Shown: positions 48,224 to 56,962, counted from the stretch's first letter. The stretch: 64,000 nucleotides of DNA from Nonomuraea wenchangensis (GCF_900111685.1 NZ_FOHX01000008.1:370803-434802), one strand, 5' to 3'. The notes: a model not told the origin generated them from the letters alone. Program-made: numbers and translations.

Positions 48224-49258
48224 TCACTCGGCCTCCGGCCGGGCGCCGTAGTGGGCGGCGACGGCGGCGAACGCCTCCTTCGGCTCCCAGGGCAGGTCCG
48301 GGTAGGTCGTGCCGCGGCCGTCGGCCAGCACCTTGACGATGCCGTAGCTGGCCAGGTCGAGGTCGTCGCGCGGGTCGCCGTCCGGGCGGTGCACGTGGTC
48401 GTAGAGGGCCAGGATGAACACGAACGCGCTGTCCACGCCCGCGGCGTCGAACACCTCCAGCAGCTCGCGCACGTACGCGGCCTGGCCGGGCTCGTCGCGC
48501 TCGTACGTGCCGCGCAGCCGGATCGGGCCGCGCTCGTCGTCGTACTCGACGGCCTCCAGCGCGGTCGCGCCCAGGTCGCCCGCGCCCCGGTAGCCGGCCG
48601 CGCCGAACTCGGTGACGGCGACCGGCCTGCCCTGCGCGACCAGGGCGCGCACGCCGTCCTCGAAGCGGTCGGCGACCTCGGCCGACCGGTAGAGGTCCAC
48701 GGAGACGAAGTCGAACGGCGTCCAGTCGACGCGTTCGAGCGGGATGGAGGCGTAGGTGACCCGGCCGCCGAACCGTTCGCGGACCAGCGTCACGGCCTCG
48801 CCGAGGAAGTCGTTGACCCGGATGCTCACCTCGGCGACGCGCTGCGGCAGGTCCTCGCCGCCCAGGAGCCCGTCGAGCCGTTCCCTGAGGCTGCCGCCGG
48901 GCAGGAAGCCGGGGTTCATCAGGCTGAGCTCGGCGCCGGTGACGAAGACGACCTCGGCGCCGCGCCGCCTGACGCGCTCCGCCCGCTCGGCGCAGTCGGC
49001 GAACAGCTTCAGGCACTCCGCCGTGGTCAGCTCCAGCGGGTAGGGCGAGAACCAGACCTCCAGGCCGAGCTCGGCGGCGCAGGTGGCGGCGAACTCCAGC
49101 CGGTCGGGATCGCCGCCGATCACGCGTACGGCGGTGCAGTGCAGGTCGTCGCGGATGATCCGCAGCTCGCGACGGACCATGTCGTGGTCGAACTCCCGGC
49201 GGGAGAGCTTGCCCTTGTGCAGGAAGCCGGTCTCGTAGCTGATGCCTTTGGCGCGCAT
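48224..49258 (-). CDS. Putative TIM-barrel glycoside-hydrolase-like protein
   Basis: A 344-aa cytosolic protein. It starts KGISYETGFLHKGKLSRREFDHDMV and alternates strand/helix units typical of a beta/alpha barrel (TAVRVIGGDPDRLEFAATCAAELGLEVWFSPYPLEL, AEVVFVTGAELSLM, GRPVAVTEFGAAGYRGAGD). The Glu in VTEFG near residue 225 sits where retaining glycosidases of clan A have their nucleophile, and the Glu in VTGAELS where the acid/base would be; I infer glycosidase-like chemistry but recognise no specific family. GAGAGGGG precedes ATG 49258. Divergent from a TetR gene that probably controls it. Confidence 0.7.
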   Translation of the reverse strand: MRAKGISYETGFLHKGKLSRREFDHDMVRRELRIIRDDLHCTAVRVIGGDPDRLEFAATCAAELGLEVWFSPYPLELTTAECLKLFADCAERAERVRRRGAEVVFVTGAELSLMNPGFLPGGSLRERLDGLLGGEDLPQRVAEVSIRVNDFLGEAVTLVRERFGGRVTYASIPLERVDWTPFDFVSVDLYRSAEVADRFEDGVRALVAQGRPVAVTEFGAAGYRGAGDLGATALEAVEYDDERGPIRLRGTYERDEPGQAAYVRELLEVFDAAGVDSAFVFILALYDHVHRPDGDPRDDLDLASYGIVKVLADGRGTTYPDLPWEPKEAFAAVAAHYGARPEAE

Positions 49259-49290
49259 GACCGCACACCCCTCTCTGCTCATTTTTAGGG

Positions 49291-49306
49291 TACGGCCAGT
49301 ACCGTA
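49291..49306. promoter_or_regulatory. Inverted repeat between the TIM-barrel gene and tetR
   Basis: TACGGCCAGTACCGTA has perfect 5-bp arms (TACGG/CCGTA) around six bases, 33 bp from the TIM-barrel ATG and 47 bp from the tetR GTG. A third GGTACGG half-site lies at 49344-49350 next to the tetR -10. Confidence 0.5.
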
Positions 49307-49352
49307 GACCCAAGCGGCACAGGACACAACCCCGTTCCGCTAAGGTACGGAC

Positions 49353-49955
49353 GTGAGCGATTCGACGAAGCGGCCGCGCCGCCGCGGCGCCGCGCTCGAG
49401 GAGGCGATCCTGCGCGCCGCGGCCGACGAGCTGGCCGCGTCCGGCTACGCCGGCTTCACGATGGACCGCGTCGCCGCCCGCGCCGGCACCAACAAGAACG
49501 CCCTCTACCGCCGCTGGCCCAACCGCCTCGCCCTCGGCGTGGACGCCTACCGCCTGCTGACCGCGACCGTCCAGCCTCCCGACACCGGCGACCTGCGCGA
49601 GGACGCCCTGGAGATGCTGCGCCGGGCCAACCGGCACTGGAGCTCACCGCTCGGCATGATCCTGCGCGAGCTGATGGCGGCGGCCGGGGGCGCGAGCGAG
49701 CTCCTGACCCGCCTGCCCGACCAGTCCACCGACACGACGGCCGCCACCTGGCTGACCATACTCGGGCGCGCGGTCGCCCGCGGCGAGGCCGCCCCGGAGG
49801 CGCTGCACCCGCGGGTCGCCACCGTGGCCATCGTGCTGCTGCGCAACGAGTTCGTGGTGCGCGGCGTCCCTACCGCGCCCGACGACGTCCTCGTCGAGAT
49901 CGTCGACGAGGTGTTCCTGCCGCTGGTGGCGAGGCGCGGCCCGGCCGGCTCATGA
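49353..49955 (+). CDS. TetR-family transcriptional regulator
   Basis: A 200-aa regulator with HTH EEAILRAAADELAASGYAGFTMDRVAARAGTNKNALYRRWPNRLAL and a TetR_C-type ligand domain (RANRHWSSPLGMILRELMAAAGG). TAAGGT (49341-49346) six bases before GTG 49353 indicates a leaderless transcript. Divergent from the TIM-barrel gene, with repeats in between suiting a shared operator. Its last six bases overlap the convergent RsbW-like gene. Confidence 0.88.
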   Translation: MSDSTKRPRRRGAALEEAILRAAADELAASGYAGFTMDRVAARAGTNKNALYRRWPNRLALGVDAYRLLTATVQPPDTGDLREDALEMLRRANRHWSSPLGMILRELMAAAGGASELLTRLPDQSTDTTAATWLTILGRAVARGEAAPEALHPRVATVAIVLLRNEFVVRGVPTAPDDVLVEIVDEVFLPLVARRGPAGS

Positions 49956-50357
49956 CGTCTCCATCACGATGGAGGTGCCCTGGGCGTCGGAGCGCAGGGT
50001 GAAGCGCTCGACGTTGTTCCTCGCCAGCCAGAGGCCCCGGCCACGCGGATGGTCCGGCGGCGGCAGGCGGGGCTCGGCCGCGCCGCCCGGCCCCTGGTCG
50101 TCGACCCTGCAAAAGAGCCGGGGGCCCTGCTGCCACAGGCTCAGCCGGCCGTGCCCGCCGCCGTGGCGTACCGCGTTGGTGGTGATCTCGTTGACCGCGA
50201 CGACGAAGCGGTACAACGTCAGGCCGGTCAGCCCCCATCCACGGCAGGCGCGCTCCACCTCGTGCCGGAGCCGGACCAGCGTGTGACGGTCGAACTCGCG
50301 CGCCAGCAGGTCCTGTGGGCCGGACGGCTGCGTCTCGGAGTGCCCTTGCTCGTTCAT
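49950..50357 (-). CDS. RsbW/SpoIIAB-like anti-sigma serine kinase (HATPase_c)
   Basis: A 135-aa GHKL ATPase: N-box VVAVNEITTNAVRHGGG, G1 VDDQGPGG, G2 GRGLWLARNNVERF. This small single-domain form is used in partner switching, where it binds a sigma factor or phosphorylates an STAS antagonist. It overlaps the stop of the PAS-PP2C gene (ATGA) and is the last gene of the STAS/PP2C/kinase operon. Which sigma factor it holds cannot be read here; a sigmaF/sigmaB-type factor is likely. Confidence 0.87.
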   Translation of the reverse strand: MNEQGHSETQPSGPQDLLAREFDRHTLVRLRHEVERACRGWGLTGLTLYRFVVAVNEITTNAVRHGGGHGRLSLWQQGPRLFCRVDDQGPGGAAEPRLPPPDHPRGRGLWLARNNVERFTLRSDAQGTSIVMETS

Positions 50358-52366
50358 CGCGCCTCTCCAGGAAGGAGCGGGCGCGCGGCCAGGATGCAGG
50401 TGTCGTCGTCGGGGTTGGCGTGCCGGAGCTGCTTCAGCAGGTCGGCCAGCGGGTGCGGGGCCGGCTCGGCGGTGATCCGGTCGAGGACGGCCAGCACAGG
50501 GGCGAGCCCTTCGTCGAGGTTGCGCCGGCGGTGCTCGACGAGGCCGTCCGTGTAGAGCAGCAGCACGTCGCCGGGGCGCATACGGGTGGAGGTGGTGGAG
50601 TAGCGGGCGTCGGGGAAGGCGCCGAGCAGCGGCCCGCCGGGCCGGTCCAGCTCGACGGTCCGGCCGGCGCGGGCCAGCAACGGCGGAGGATGCCCGGCGC
50701 GGGCCCACACCAGGCGGCCGGTGGCCGGCTCGTAGCGGGCCACGACGGCGGTGGCCGTCACGGGCACCCCGCCGCGCGGCGGGCCGGTCGGGTCGCCCGC
50801 GAACAGCAGCCGGTTGAGCGCGGCGAGCAGCCGGGCCGGGTCGCGGGTGGTGGTGACGGACAGCGCGGCCAGGGCGTGGCGGAGCCGGGCCATCGCGGCG
50901 GCCGCCTCGATCCCGTGCCCGGCCACGTCGCCCACGGCCAGCAGGACGGCGCCGTCGCCGGCGGGCGCGGCGTGATACCAGTCGCCGCCGACCCTGCTGG
51001 CCTGCTCGGCCGGCAGGTAGCGGACCGCGACCCGCAGGCCGGGCAGGTCGATCGGCTCGCGCGGCATCGGCAGCACGATCTGCTGGAGCCGCCCGGCCAG
51101 CTCGTGCTCGGCGGCGAGGATGCGCTGGTGCTCGCGGAGCTGCTCCTCGACCTCGGTCAGCCTGAGCCGGCTGGTCTCGCGGGCGGTGACGTCCTGGAGG
51201 ATCCCGTACACCTTGACCGGGACGCCCGCCGCGTCGCGGACCGCGTCCACGACCATGCGGACGTGCTTGACGCGGCCCGCCACCCCGATACGGAAGGTGG
51301 CGTCCACGGCCTCGCCACGCCCGAACGCCTCCGCCGCCTCGCGGCGCACGGGCAGGTCCTCGGGCAGGACCAGCGCCTCGCTCTCCTCGCGGGGCAGCGG
51401 CCCGGCGGCGGGGTCGCGCTCGTAGATCTGGTAGAGCCCGGCCGACCAGCGGGTCTGCCCGGCGACCAGGTCCCATTCCGCCCAGCCCATGTTGCCCAGA
51501 CGCTCGGTCTGGGCGATGCGCTCGGCCAGCCGCGTCTCCTCGTCGTGGCGGACCCAGCTCTGCAGCAGGCCGCCGCCGACCGGCCACACCTTCACGGTGA
51601 GCAGCACCTCGGCGGGCGCGCGCTCCGCCGAGCTGGTGTAGGGGACGGGGCCGACCTCGCGCGGCCTGCCGTCGCGCAGCGTCTCGCGCCAGGCGTCCCA
51701 GATGGGGCCGCCGACCACCGACGGGTAGATCTCGCTCATCCGGCGGCCGAGGATCTCCGCGCCGCCGCGCCCCGACAGGTCCACCACGGACGGGGCGGCG
51801 GCGGCGATGACGTAGTCGGCGACCTGGCCCGTCGCGTCGTACTCGGGGAGGATCAGGATGTGGCGCTCGGGGAGGGCGTCGAGCACCTGCCGCACGGCCT
51901 CGACCCACGCCCGCCGCGGCAGCGCGGACGGCCCGGTGGACGGCAGGGCGGACGGCCCGGTGGACGGCAGGGCGGACGGCGGGGCGGACGGCGACGTGGG
52001 CGGCGACGTGGGCGGCAGGGCCGGGGACAGTGTGGGGGGCGGGGCGGGTGGCAGGGTGGCGTGGCGGGCGGGGCCGCGGCGGGACGGCAGGGCCGCCTCC
52101 ACGGTGGCGGCCAGCCCGGCCTCGCCGCGCGGCGGCACGCGTTCCAGCGCCGCCAGCACCTCGGCGGCCAGCTCGTGGACGGGCCGCCGCCGCTCGGCGG
52201 CCAGCCGCACCAGGTAGGCGTGGGCCTCCCCCACCCGGCAGCCGGTCCGCCCGGCGAGCAGGCCGCTCGCCCGCGCCAGCAGCACCTCGGGGTGGGAGCG
52301 CGCCCGCGCGAGGCGGGCGTCGAGGTCGGCCAGCCGCCCGCGGTAGCCCTCAAGCGGGTCCATCAT
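50354..52366 (-). CDS. PP2C (SpoIIE/RsbU-type) phosphatase with ANTAR-like and PAS domains
   Basis: A 670-aa regulator. Residues about 20-75 resemble an ANTAR RNA-binding domain (ASGLLAGRTGCRVGEAHAYLVRLAAERRRPVHELAAEVLAAL). A Pro/Ser/Thr linker (about 95-150) contains two exact SALPSTGP repeats. Two PAS-like regions follow (about 155-290 and 290-400, the latter with VYGILQDVTARETS). The C-terminal PP2C domain keeps the metal-site Asp residues in VGGDWYHA, VGDVAGHG and NPDDDTCIL. It should dephosphorylate the adjacent STAS protein in response to a PAS-sensed cue; a phosphatase also carrying an RNA-binding module is uncommon. ATGA junctions on both sides. Confidence 0.87.
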   Translation of the reverse strand: MMDPLEGYRGRLADLDARLARARSHPEVLLARASGLLAGRTGCRVGEAHAYLVRLAAERRRPVHELAAEVLAALERVPPRGEAGLAATVEAALPSRRGPARHATLPPAPPPTLSPALPPTSPPTSPSAPPSALPSTGPSALPSTGPSALPRRAWVEAVRQVLDALPERHILILPEYDATGQVADYVIAAAAPSVVDLSGRGGAEILGRRMSEIYPSVVGGPIWDAWRETLRDGRPREVGPVPYTSSAERAPAEVLLTVKVWPVGGGLLQSWVRHDEETRLAERIAQTERLGNMGWAEWDLVAGQTRWSAGLYQIYERDPAAGPLPREESEALVLPEDLPVRREAAEAFGRGEAVDATFRIGVAGRVKHVRMVVDAVRDAAGVPVKVYGILQDVTARETSRLRLTEVEEQLREHQRILAAEHELAGRLQQIVLPMPREPIDLPGLRVAVRYLPAEQASRVGGDWYHAAPAGDGAVLLAVGDVAGHGIEAAAAMARLRHALAALSVTTTRDPARLLAALNRLLFAGDPTGPPRGGVPVTATAVVARYEPATGRLVWARAGHPPPLLARAGRTVELDRPGGPLLGAFPDARYSTTSTRMRPGDVLLLYTDGLVEHRRRNLDEGLAPVLAVLDRITAEPAPHPLADLLKQLRHANPDDDTCILAARPLLPGEAR
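51924..51971 (-). repeat. 24-bp tandem repeat in the linker of the ANTAR-PAS-PP2C gene
   Basis: Two perfect 24-bp copies (51924-51947 and 51948-51971) encode SALPSTGP twice; a degenerate third unit follows. In-frame linker length variation is expected. Confidence 0.85.
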
Positions 52367-52674
52367 TCGAGGCCGAACGCCGTCAGCAGCCCCGTGGTGC
52401 GCAGTTGGTCCAGCATGCGGCGGGTGGGGTTCTCGACGCGGAAGTCGGCCTGCGCGGCCAGGGCCACGCGCATGGCGTCGACGAGCACGCCGATCCCCGT
52501 GGAGTCCATGAACGTCACCCCGGCCAGGTCGACGCGGACCGCCGCGGGCCGCCGCTCGGACACGGCGTCCGTGATGATCTTGTGGATCTCGGTCGAGTTC
52601 GTGAAGTCGATCTCGCCGCGCAGCGTCACGCGCAGCGCGCCGTCGTCGTTGGTGTCGACCGACGCCTCATGCAT
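52363..52674 (-). CDS. STAS-domain anti-sigma factor antagonist
   Basis: A 103-aa SpoIIAA/RsbV-like protein: LRVTLRGEIDFTNSTEIHKIITDAV and AGVTFMDSTGIGVLVDAMRVA, where the DSTGIG Ser (about residue 58) is the residue phosphorylated by the cognate kinase. GGAGGGGGT lies seven bases before ATG 52674. Its stop overlaps the PP2C start, and an RsbW-like kinase follows, completing a partner-switching cassette. Confidence 0.92.
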   Translation of the reverse strand: MHEASVDTNDDGALRVTLRGEIDFTNSTEIHKIITDAVSERRPAAVRVDLAGVTFMDSTGIGVLVDAMRVALAAQADFRVENPTRRMLDQLRTTGLLTAFGLE

Positions 52675-52841
52675 GGCGTTTACCCCCTCCAATACCGTTC
52701 GAGAGATGAAACCGGCATGAACGCCACGACCTACCGACTCCGCGACTCTGCGTCTCACACGGGTTGCACCAGGCGTATTCTTCCGCAACCATCGCCCTCT
52801 GTCAGTGGTACGTCGCAGCGCAGGGCCCGCGGGGCGCCGGC

Positions 52842-54641
52842 TCAGCGGGGCAGGCGCAGGACGAGCATGGCGACGTCGTCGTCGTTGTCGCCCGGCCGCA
52901 CCCCCGACAGCAGCAGGTCGCAGAGGGAGTCCAGGGGCCGCCCGACCAGCCCGGCGGCGTAGGCGGCCAGCTTGTCGAGCCCTTCGTCGAGGATGCGGCC
53001 CGGCGACTCGATCAGCCCGTCGGTGTAGAGCAGCAGCGTGGAGCCGGGCGGCAGCTCGACGGCGGCCTCCGGCCGCGGCTCGCGCAAGCCGGTGCCGAGC
53101 AGGAGGCCGTTGCCGTCCTCCAGGTAGCGGGCCCGCCCGTCGTGCCCCACCAGCAGCGGCGGCGGATGGCCCGCGTTGGTCCAGCGCAGCGTCCAGCGGC
53201 CGGACGGCCCGGGCTCTAGCCGGGCGAGGACCATGGTGGCCATGACGGGCTGGACCATCCGCGTCACGGCCTGGTCGAGCCGGTCCACGATGGCGTGCGG
53301 CGGCTCGTCCTGGCCGCCGGCGTACGCGCGCAGCATGTTGCAGACCTGCGCCATGCCGGCGGCGGCGTCGAGGTCGTGGCCGACGACGTCGCCGATCACC
53401 AGGGCGGTCGCGCCGCCGGGGAGGGGGAAGGCGTCGTACCAGTCGCCGCCGACCTGCGAGGCGCGCGGCGCGGGCCGGTAGCAGGCGGTCATCCGCAGGC
53501 CGGGCACCGACGGGAGCTGCGGCAGCAGGTGACGTTGCATGGTCTCGGCGACCCGGCGCTGCCGCTCGTACAGGCGGGCGTTGTCCAGCGCGAGGCCGGC
53601 CCGGCGCGCGATGTCCTCCACCAGCAGCAGCTCGCTCCGGGTGAACGCCTCGGCCTGGGAGGCGCGGCCGAGGGTCAGCGCCCCGACCGTCTCCCTGACG
53701 CCGCGGATCGGCGCGATGCTCGCCGAGTGCATGCCGGTCGCCTGGAACAGCTCCTGCTGGACGACCGCGAGGGCCGAGTCGGGCCGTCCCCGGTAGGTCC
53801 CGGGCCCGGCCAGGGCCCCGGTGACCCCGCGCAGCGCCCGCGACAGCGGCATCGAGGACGCCTCCGGCACGGGCGGCATGGCCCTCTCCAGGTCCTCGTG
53901 GTGGACCAGCTCGCCGTTCTCGTGGTGTACGACGAGCTGCCGCACCACGCCGCCCTCCTCGGTGAGCAGGTCCACGACCGCCCAGTCGGCGAGCAGCGGC
54001 ACCACCAGCCGGACGAGCTGGCGCAGGATCTCCTGGACGTCGAGGGTGGAGGTGAGGGTGGCCGTCGTCTCCGCGAGCAGGGCGAGCCGGTCCAGCTCCG
54101 ACATCGGCCCCTCGGCGTCGGCCGCCCACGGGCCGGGGAGCGCGGCCGGGTCGACCTGGTGGAAGATCACCAGCGCGCCCCGCTCCCCCGGCGCGAGCTC
54201 GCAGGGTGCGACGGTCCAGGCCATCGGCAGCAGGGAGCCGTCGCCGCGCTCGAACCACGCGAGCTCGCTGTGCAGGGTGCGCCCGGACAGGAACGCCTGC
54301 CGCACCATGCACCGGATACGGGGGATCGACCCGCCGCGGCTGTCGCGGTGCAGCAGCTCGTGGGCGTCGCGGCCGAGCAGGTCGGTGGCCCTGCGGCCGA
54401 CCAGCCGCTCGGCCTGGGCGTTGACCGCGACGATGAGGCCCCGGTCGTCCACGACGTACATGCCGGCATCGGCGAGCTCGGGCAGCCGCCAGGCCGGCCA
54501 GTCCGAGGCCGTCCGGCCCGGCGCCCGACCGCTCTCCACGCGCTCGTCCTCCGCCTGCCCGTCCTCCGCCTGCCCGCCGTCTGTCCGTACGTCCTCCGTG
54601 TGCGTGGCCCGCGGGCCGCTCCTGTCGCCGGCACCGTCCAT
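52842..54641 (-). CDS. PP2C (SpoIIE/RsbU-type) phosphatase with PAS and GAF domains
   Basis: A 599-aa regulator. A charged N-terminal tail is followed by a PAS domain (residues about 60-170: LADAGMYVVDDRGLIVAVNAQAERLVGR), a GAF domain (about 195-350: LALLAETTATLTSTLDVQEILRQLVRLVVPLLADWAVVDLL) and a C-terminal PP2C domain (VGGDWYDAFPL, IGDVVGHDLDAAA, NDDDVAMLVLRL) with all metal-site Asp residues. It likely acts on the same STAS protein as the ANTAR-PAS-PP2C, integrating a second signal. Start at ATG 54641, about eight bases after AAGGAG; the open frame extends to 54677. A 167-bp gap separates it from the STAS gene. Confidence 0.9.
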   Translation of the reverse strand: MDGAGDRSGPRATHTEDVRTDGGQAEDGQAEDERVESGRAPGRTASDWPAWRLPELADAGMYVVDDRGLIVAVNAQAERLVGRRATDLLGRDAHELLHRDSRGGSIPRIRCMVRQAFLSGRTLHSELAWFERGDGSLLPMAWTVAPCELAPGERGALVIFHQVDPAALPGPWAADAEGPMSELDRLALLAETTATLTSTLDVQEILRQLVRLVVPLLADWAVVDLLTEEGGVVRQLVVHHENGELVHHEDLERAMPPVPEASSMPLSRALRGVTGALAGPGTYRGRPDSALAVVQQELFQATGMHSASIAPIRGVRETVGALTLGRASQAEAFTRSELLLVEDIARRAGLALDNARLYERQRRVAETMQRHLLPQLPSVPGLRMTACYRPAPRASQVGGDWYDAFPLPGGATALVIGDVVGHDLDAAAGMAQVCNMLRAYAGGQDEPPHAIVDRLDQAVTRMVQPVMATMVLARLEPGPSGRWTLRWTNAGHPPPLLVGHDGRARYLEDGNGLLLGTGLREPRPEAAVELPPGSTLLLYTDGLIESPGRILDEGLDKLAAYAAGLVGRPLDSLCDLLLSGVRPGDNDDDVAMLVLRLPR

Positions 54642-54740
54642 GGTCCGGATCTCCTTCGGCTCACCTCCCGCTTCCACTACCCGCCCGGCCTGAGCCCATT
54701 ACCGTCGGCTGCGCCCGCGTGACGCGGTGTCGCCGTGGCG

Positions 54741-55502
54741 CTACTTCTTCCGTGGAGCGTCGTAGACGCCGACGGCCCAGGCGCCCGGCTGCTCCCTCAC
54801 CTCGGCGGCCAGGCGGTCGCGCACCTCGGGATCCATCAGCGCCCGTGCCTGGTCGATCTCGGCGCAGCCGGTCGGGTCGCAGCCGGCGGCCGGCTTCATC
54901 ACCTTCCTGATCGGGGCGTCCGCGGGGAAGACCCAGATCTCCAGGGACTGGGGGCGCTTCAGCCAGCCGGACGGCGCCGACAGCTCGTCGTGGTGCCCGC
55001 CGCCGCCCCTCTCCCCGCACCGTCCGGTCGTGCCGCCCGGCTCCCCGCTCTTGGTGGCGATGATCGTGACGACCCAGGCCCGCGGGTCTTCGCAGACCAC
55101 CCTGTACGCGGTGTACTTGCTGACCGGGGAGAAGGTGACGGTCCGGGAGGCGCCGACCGTGGAGAACCGCTCGGTGTGGATGAGCGGCAGCTCGAACCGT
55201 TCGGTGAACAGCACCACCTTGTACGTCGGGGGCGGCTCGGGAACGCGGCCCATCCTGGCCGTGTCCGCAGGCCGGCTCGCGGTCATCGAGACCGGCGGCG
55301 CTTCCTGCCGGACGATCGGGAGGGTGAACACCAGCGTGACGGCGGCGGCGAGCGCGCCGCCCGCGGCCAGCGCCCGGCGGACCCGGCGGATGCGGCGGCC
55401 CCGCCGGACGATCGCGTCGAGGCTCACGGCCGGCTCGCCTCCCGCCGGGTGGTGGCCGCGCTCGTCGAGCAGCGCGCGCAGGTCGCTTTCCGTGTGGCTC
55501 AT
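54741..55502 (-). CDS. Membrane protein co-encoded with the ECF sigma factor (candidate anti-sigma)
   Basis: A 253-aa protein: cytosolic N-terminus (SHTESDLRALLDERGHHPAGGEPAVSLDAIVRRGRRIRRVRR), one membrane helix (ALAAGGALAAAVTLVFTLPIV) and an extracytoplasmic domain with four Cys residues (VVCEDPRAW, TGRCGERG, AAGCDPTGCAE). Overlaps the sigma gene (ATGA). Position and topology suit a transmembrane anti-sigma factor for SigE-family sigmas, although no zinc anti-sigma HxxxCxxC motif is visible, so binding is inferred from context only. Confidence 0.75.
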   Translation of the reverse strand: MSHTESDLRALLDERGHHPAGGEPAVSLDAIVRRGRRIRRVRRALAAGGALAAAVTLVFTLPIVRQEAPPVSMTASRPADTARMGRVPEPPPTYKVVLFTERFELPLIHTERFSTVGASRTVTFSPVSKYTAYRVVCEDPRAWVVTIIATKSGEPGGTTGRCGERGGGGHHDELSAPSGWLKRPQSLEIWVFPADAPIRKVMKPAAGCDPTGCAEIDQARALMDPEVRDRLAAEVREQPGAWAVGVYDAPRKK

Positions 55503-55999
55503 CGCGAGGTCCTCTCCAACGTCATGGTCTGGATGTCCGGATCGACGCGCAGCCGGGTGAGCGCCCGGCCGAGCTGGCTCTTCACCGCTCCCAGCGAGCA
55601 GCCGACGATCTCGGCGACCTGGGCGAGCGTCCGGCCCTCGAAGTAGTGCAGGACGATCACCGCGCGCTGGCGCGGCGACAACGTGCCGATCGCGTTCCAC
55701 AGCGCGGCCCGGTCCTCCAGCAGGGCGGCCGGGTCGTACGGGTCCGCCGTGTCGGGCAGCGTGGCGGCCGGGATCTCGCCCCGCCAGCGCCGTCTCCACC
55801 AGGAGGAGTGGGTGTTCACGATGATGCGGTAGACGTACGGATCGGGGTTGCCCTCGATCCGCCGCCAGGCGAGCCACGCCTTGGCCAGCGCCGTCTGCAC
55901 CAGGTCCTCGGCCGTGCCCCAGTCCCGGGCGAGGAGGTATGCCATCCGGCACAGGCGCAGGTGACGCTGCGCCACGTACTCGGCGAACCCGTCGTCCAT
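55499..55999 (-). CDS. SigE-family ECF RNA polymerase sigma factor
   Basis: A 166-aa sigma factor with region 2 (RHLRLCRMAYLLARDWGTAEDLVQTALAKAWLAWRRIEG) and region 4 (LSPRQRAVIVLHYFEGRTLAQVAEIVGCSLGAVKSQLGRALTRLRV). It belongs to the SigE-like ECF group expanded in Streptomyces and relatives. Co-transcribed with the membrane protein that overlaps its stop. Divergent from a small membrane protein at 56116, a possible target. Confidence 0.92.
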   Translation of the reverse strand: MDDGFAEYVAQRHLRLCRMAYLLARDWGTAEDLVQTALAKAWLAWRRIEGNPDPYVYRIIVNTHSSWWRRRWRGEIPAATLPDTADPYDPAALLEDRAALWNAIGTLSPRQRAVIVLHYFEGRTLAQVAEIVGCSLGAVKSQLGRALTRLRVDPDIQTMTLERTSR

Positions 56000-56115
56000 C
56001 AGTCAGCTCCGTCTTGTCGGTTCCGCCGATGACTACCGGCCGGGACGGCGTTTCGGTTGACAGCGACTCGCGGATGTACATGCCTTTTAGGGCCTTCTGG
56101 GCTATGGTCACCGGT

Positions 56116-56487
56116 ATGACGGGACCGTGGCGGAGTGCACCCGGGGCCATCGCACGTCTCGGCGTGATGGGCCTGGTTCTGCTGGCCATGGTGCTCATGG
56201 TCTGCACGAACGCCGGCTCTCCCGCGGGCGCCGCGCACGCGTCGGCGTCGGTCTCCCACTCCGGCTGGACCCCCGACGGGCTGGACGCCCGCCTGTCGAG
56301 CCTGCCGCCCATGCATCACGTCACCGCCCGCGAGCTCCACATGCTGTCGCTCTGGCCGCGCGGTGACCGCGCCGCCGACGCGCACATGGCGCTGCTGCCC
56401 GGGCCGTGCGCCGAGGCGGCCGCCCTGCGCGGCCCCCAGCAGCTCGGCCACTGCGCCGCAGGCTCGCGCAGTCCGCCCCTGATCTGA
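56116..56487 (+). CDS. Small membrane-anchored protein of unknown function
   Basis: A 123-aa protein: one hydrophobic segment (LGVMGLVLLAMVLMVCTNAGSPAGAAHA) that may be a membrane anchor or signal peptide, then a His/Leu/Pro-rich soluble part (PPMHHVTARELHMLSLWP). No family recognised. TATGGT (56103-56108) precedes ATG 56116 at the spacing of a leaderless transcript; the frame remains open upstream. Divergent from the ECF sigma gene. Confidence 0.55.
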   Translation: MTGPWRSAPGAIARLGVMGLVLLAMVLMVCTNAGSPAGAAHASASVSHSGWTPDGLDARLSSLPPMHHVTARELHMLSLWPRGDRAADAHMALLPGPCAEAAALRGPQQLGHCAAGSRSPPLI

Positions 56488-56591
56488 CCGGTTCCCGCCC
56501 TACGTTCTGCGTTCCTTCCGGGCCGCCCGCCGTTCGCGGGTCGTGGCCCTTCCCCGTGGTTTCCCCTTCCGAGAAGGAGCCGATCTTCGTC

Positions 56592-56885
56592 ATGGCCGGC
56601 GTTGGATCCCTTCACGACCTCATGCGGCACTACGACCAGCACCTGGAGCGGCTGGAGAGTCTGCGTACCCTGCTGCACGACCAGCTCGCCGCCGCGGGAC
56701 GCCTCCGGGACTCCCGGTCGGCGCGACGGGCGGCCGCCATCGAGGCGGCGCTGGAGCGCATGGACCGCGGATGCTACGGCACCTGCCTGCGATGCGGCGC
56801 GCTGATCCCGTTCGAGCAGCTCATGCGGCGGCCCCAGCGCCGCCACTGCGACGGCTGCGCCGAGACCCCGACCCGGGCCGCCTGA
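56592..56885 (+). CDS. DksA/TraR-type C4 zinc-finger protein
   Basis: A 97-aa protein with an N-terminal helical hairpin (LMRHYDQHLERLESLRTLLHDQL) and a C-terminal C4 zinc finger (YGTCLRCGALIPFEQLMRRPQRRHCDGC). Short DksA-like proteins bind RNA polymerase's secondary channel; in actinobacteria their link to ppGpp is not settled. AAGGAG lies about 12 bases before the ATG, a little far. A 20-bp-stem terminator follows directly. Confidence 0.83.
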   Translation: MAGVGSLHDLMRHYDQHLERLESLRTLLHDQLAAAGRLRDSRSARRAAAIEAALERMDRGCYGTCLRCGALIPFEQLMRRPQRRHCDGCAETPTRAA

Positions 56886-56899
56886 CGGCCCGCCGGTGA

Positions 56900-56962
56900 C
56901 CGGCGGCTGTACTCGGGACCGTCGCGCTCGTCTCGCGCGCCCGTCCCGAGTACAGCCGCCGG
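56900..56962 (+). terminator. Strong hairpin terminator after the DksA-like gene
   Basis: CCGGCGGCTGTACTCGGGAC (56900-56919) pairs perfectly over 20 bp with 56943-56962 around a 23-nt loop, 15 bp after the stop codon. It is the longest perfect stem I found in the window. Confidence 0.88.

Noticed and set aside
52675..52720. sigmaF-type promoter before the STAS gene (GGTTT and GGTAT on the minus strand)
   Set aside because: The spacer is only 11-12 bases, too short for the GTTT-N15/16-GGGTA consensus.
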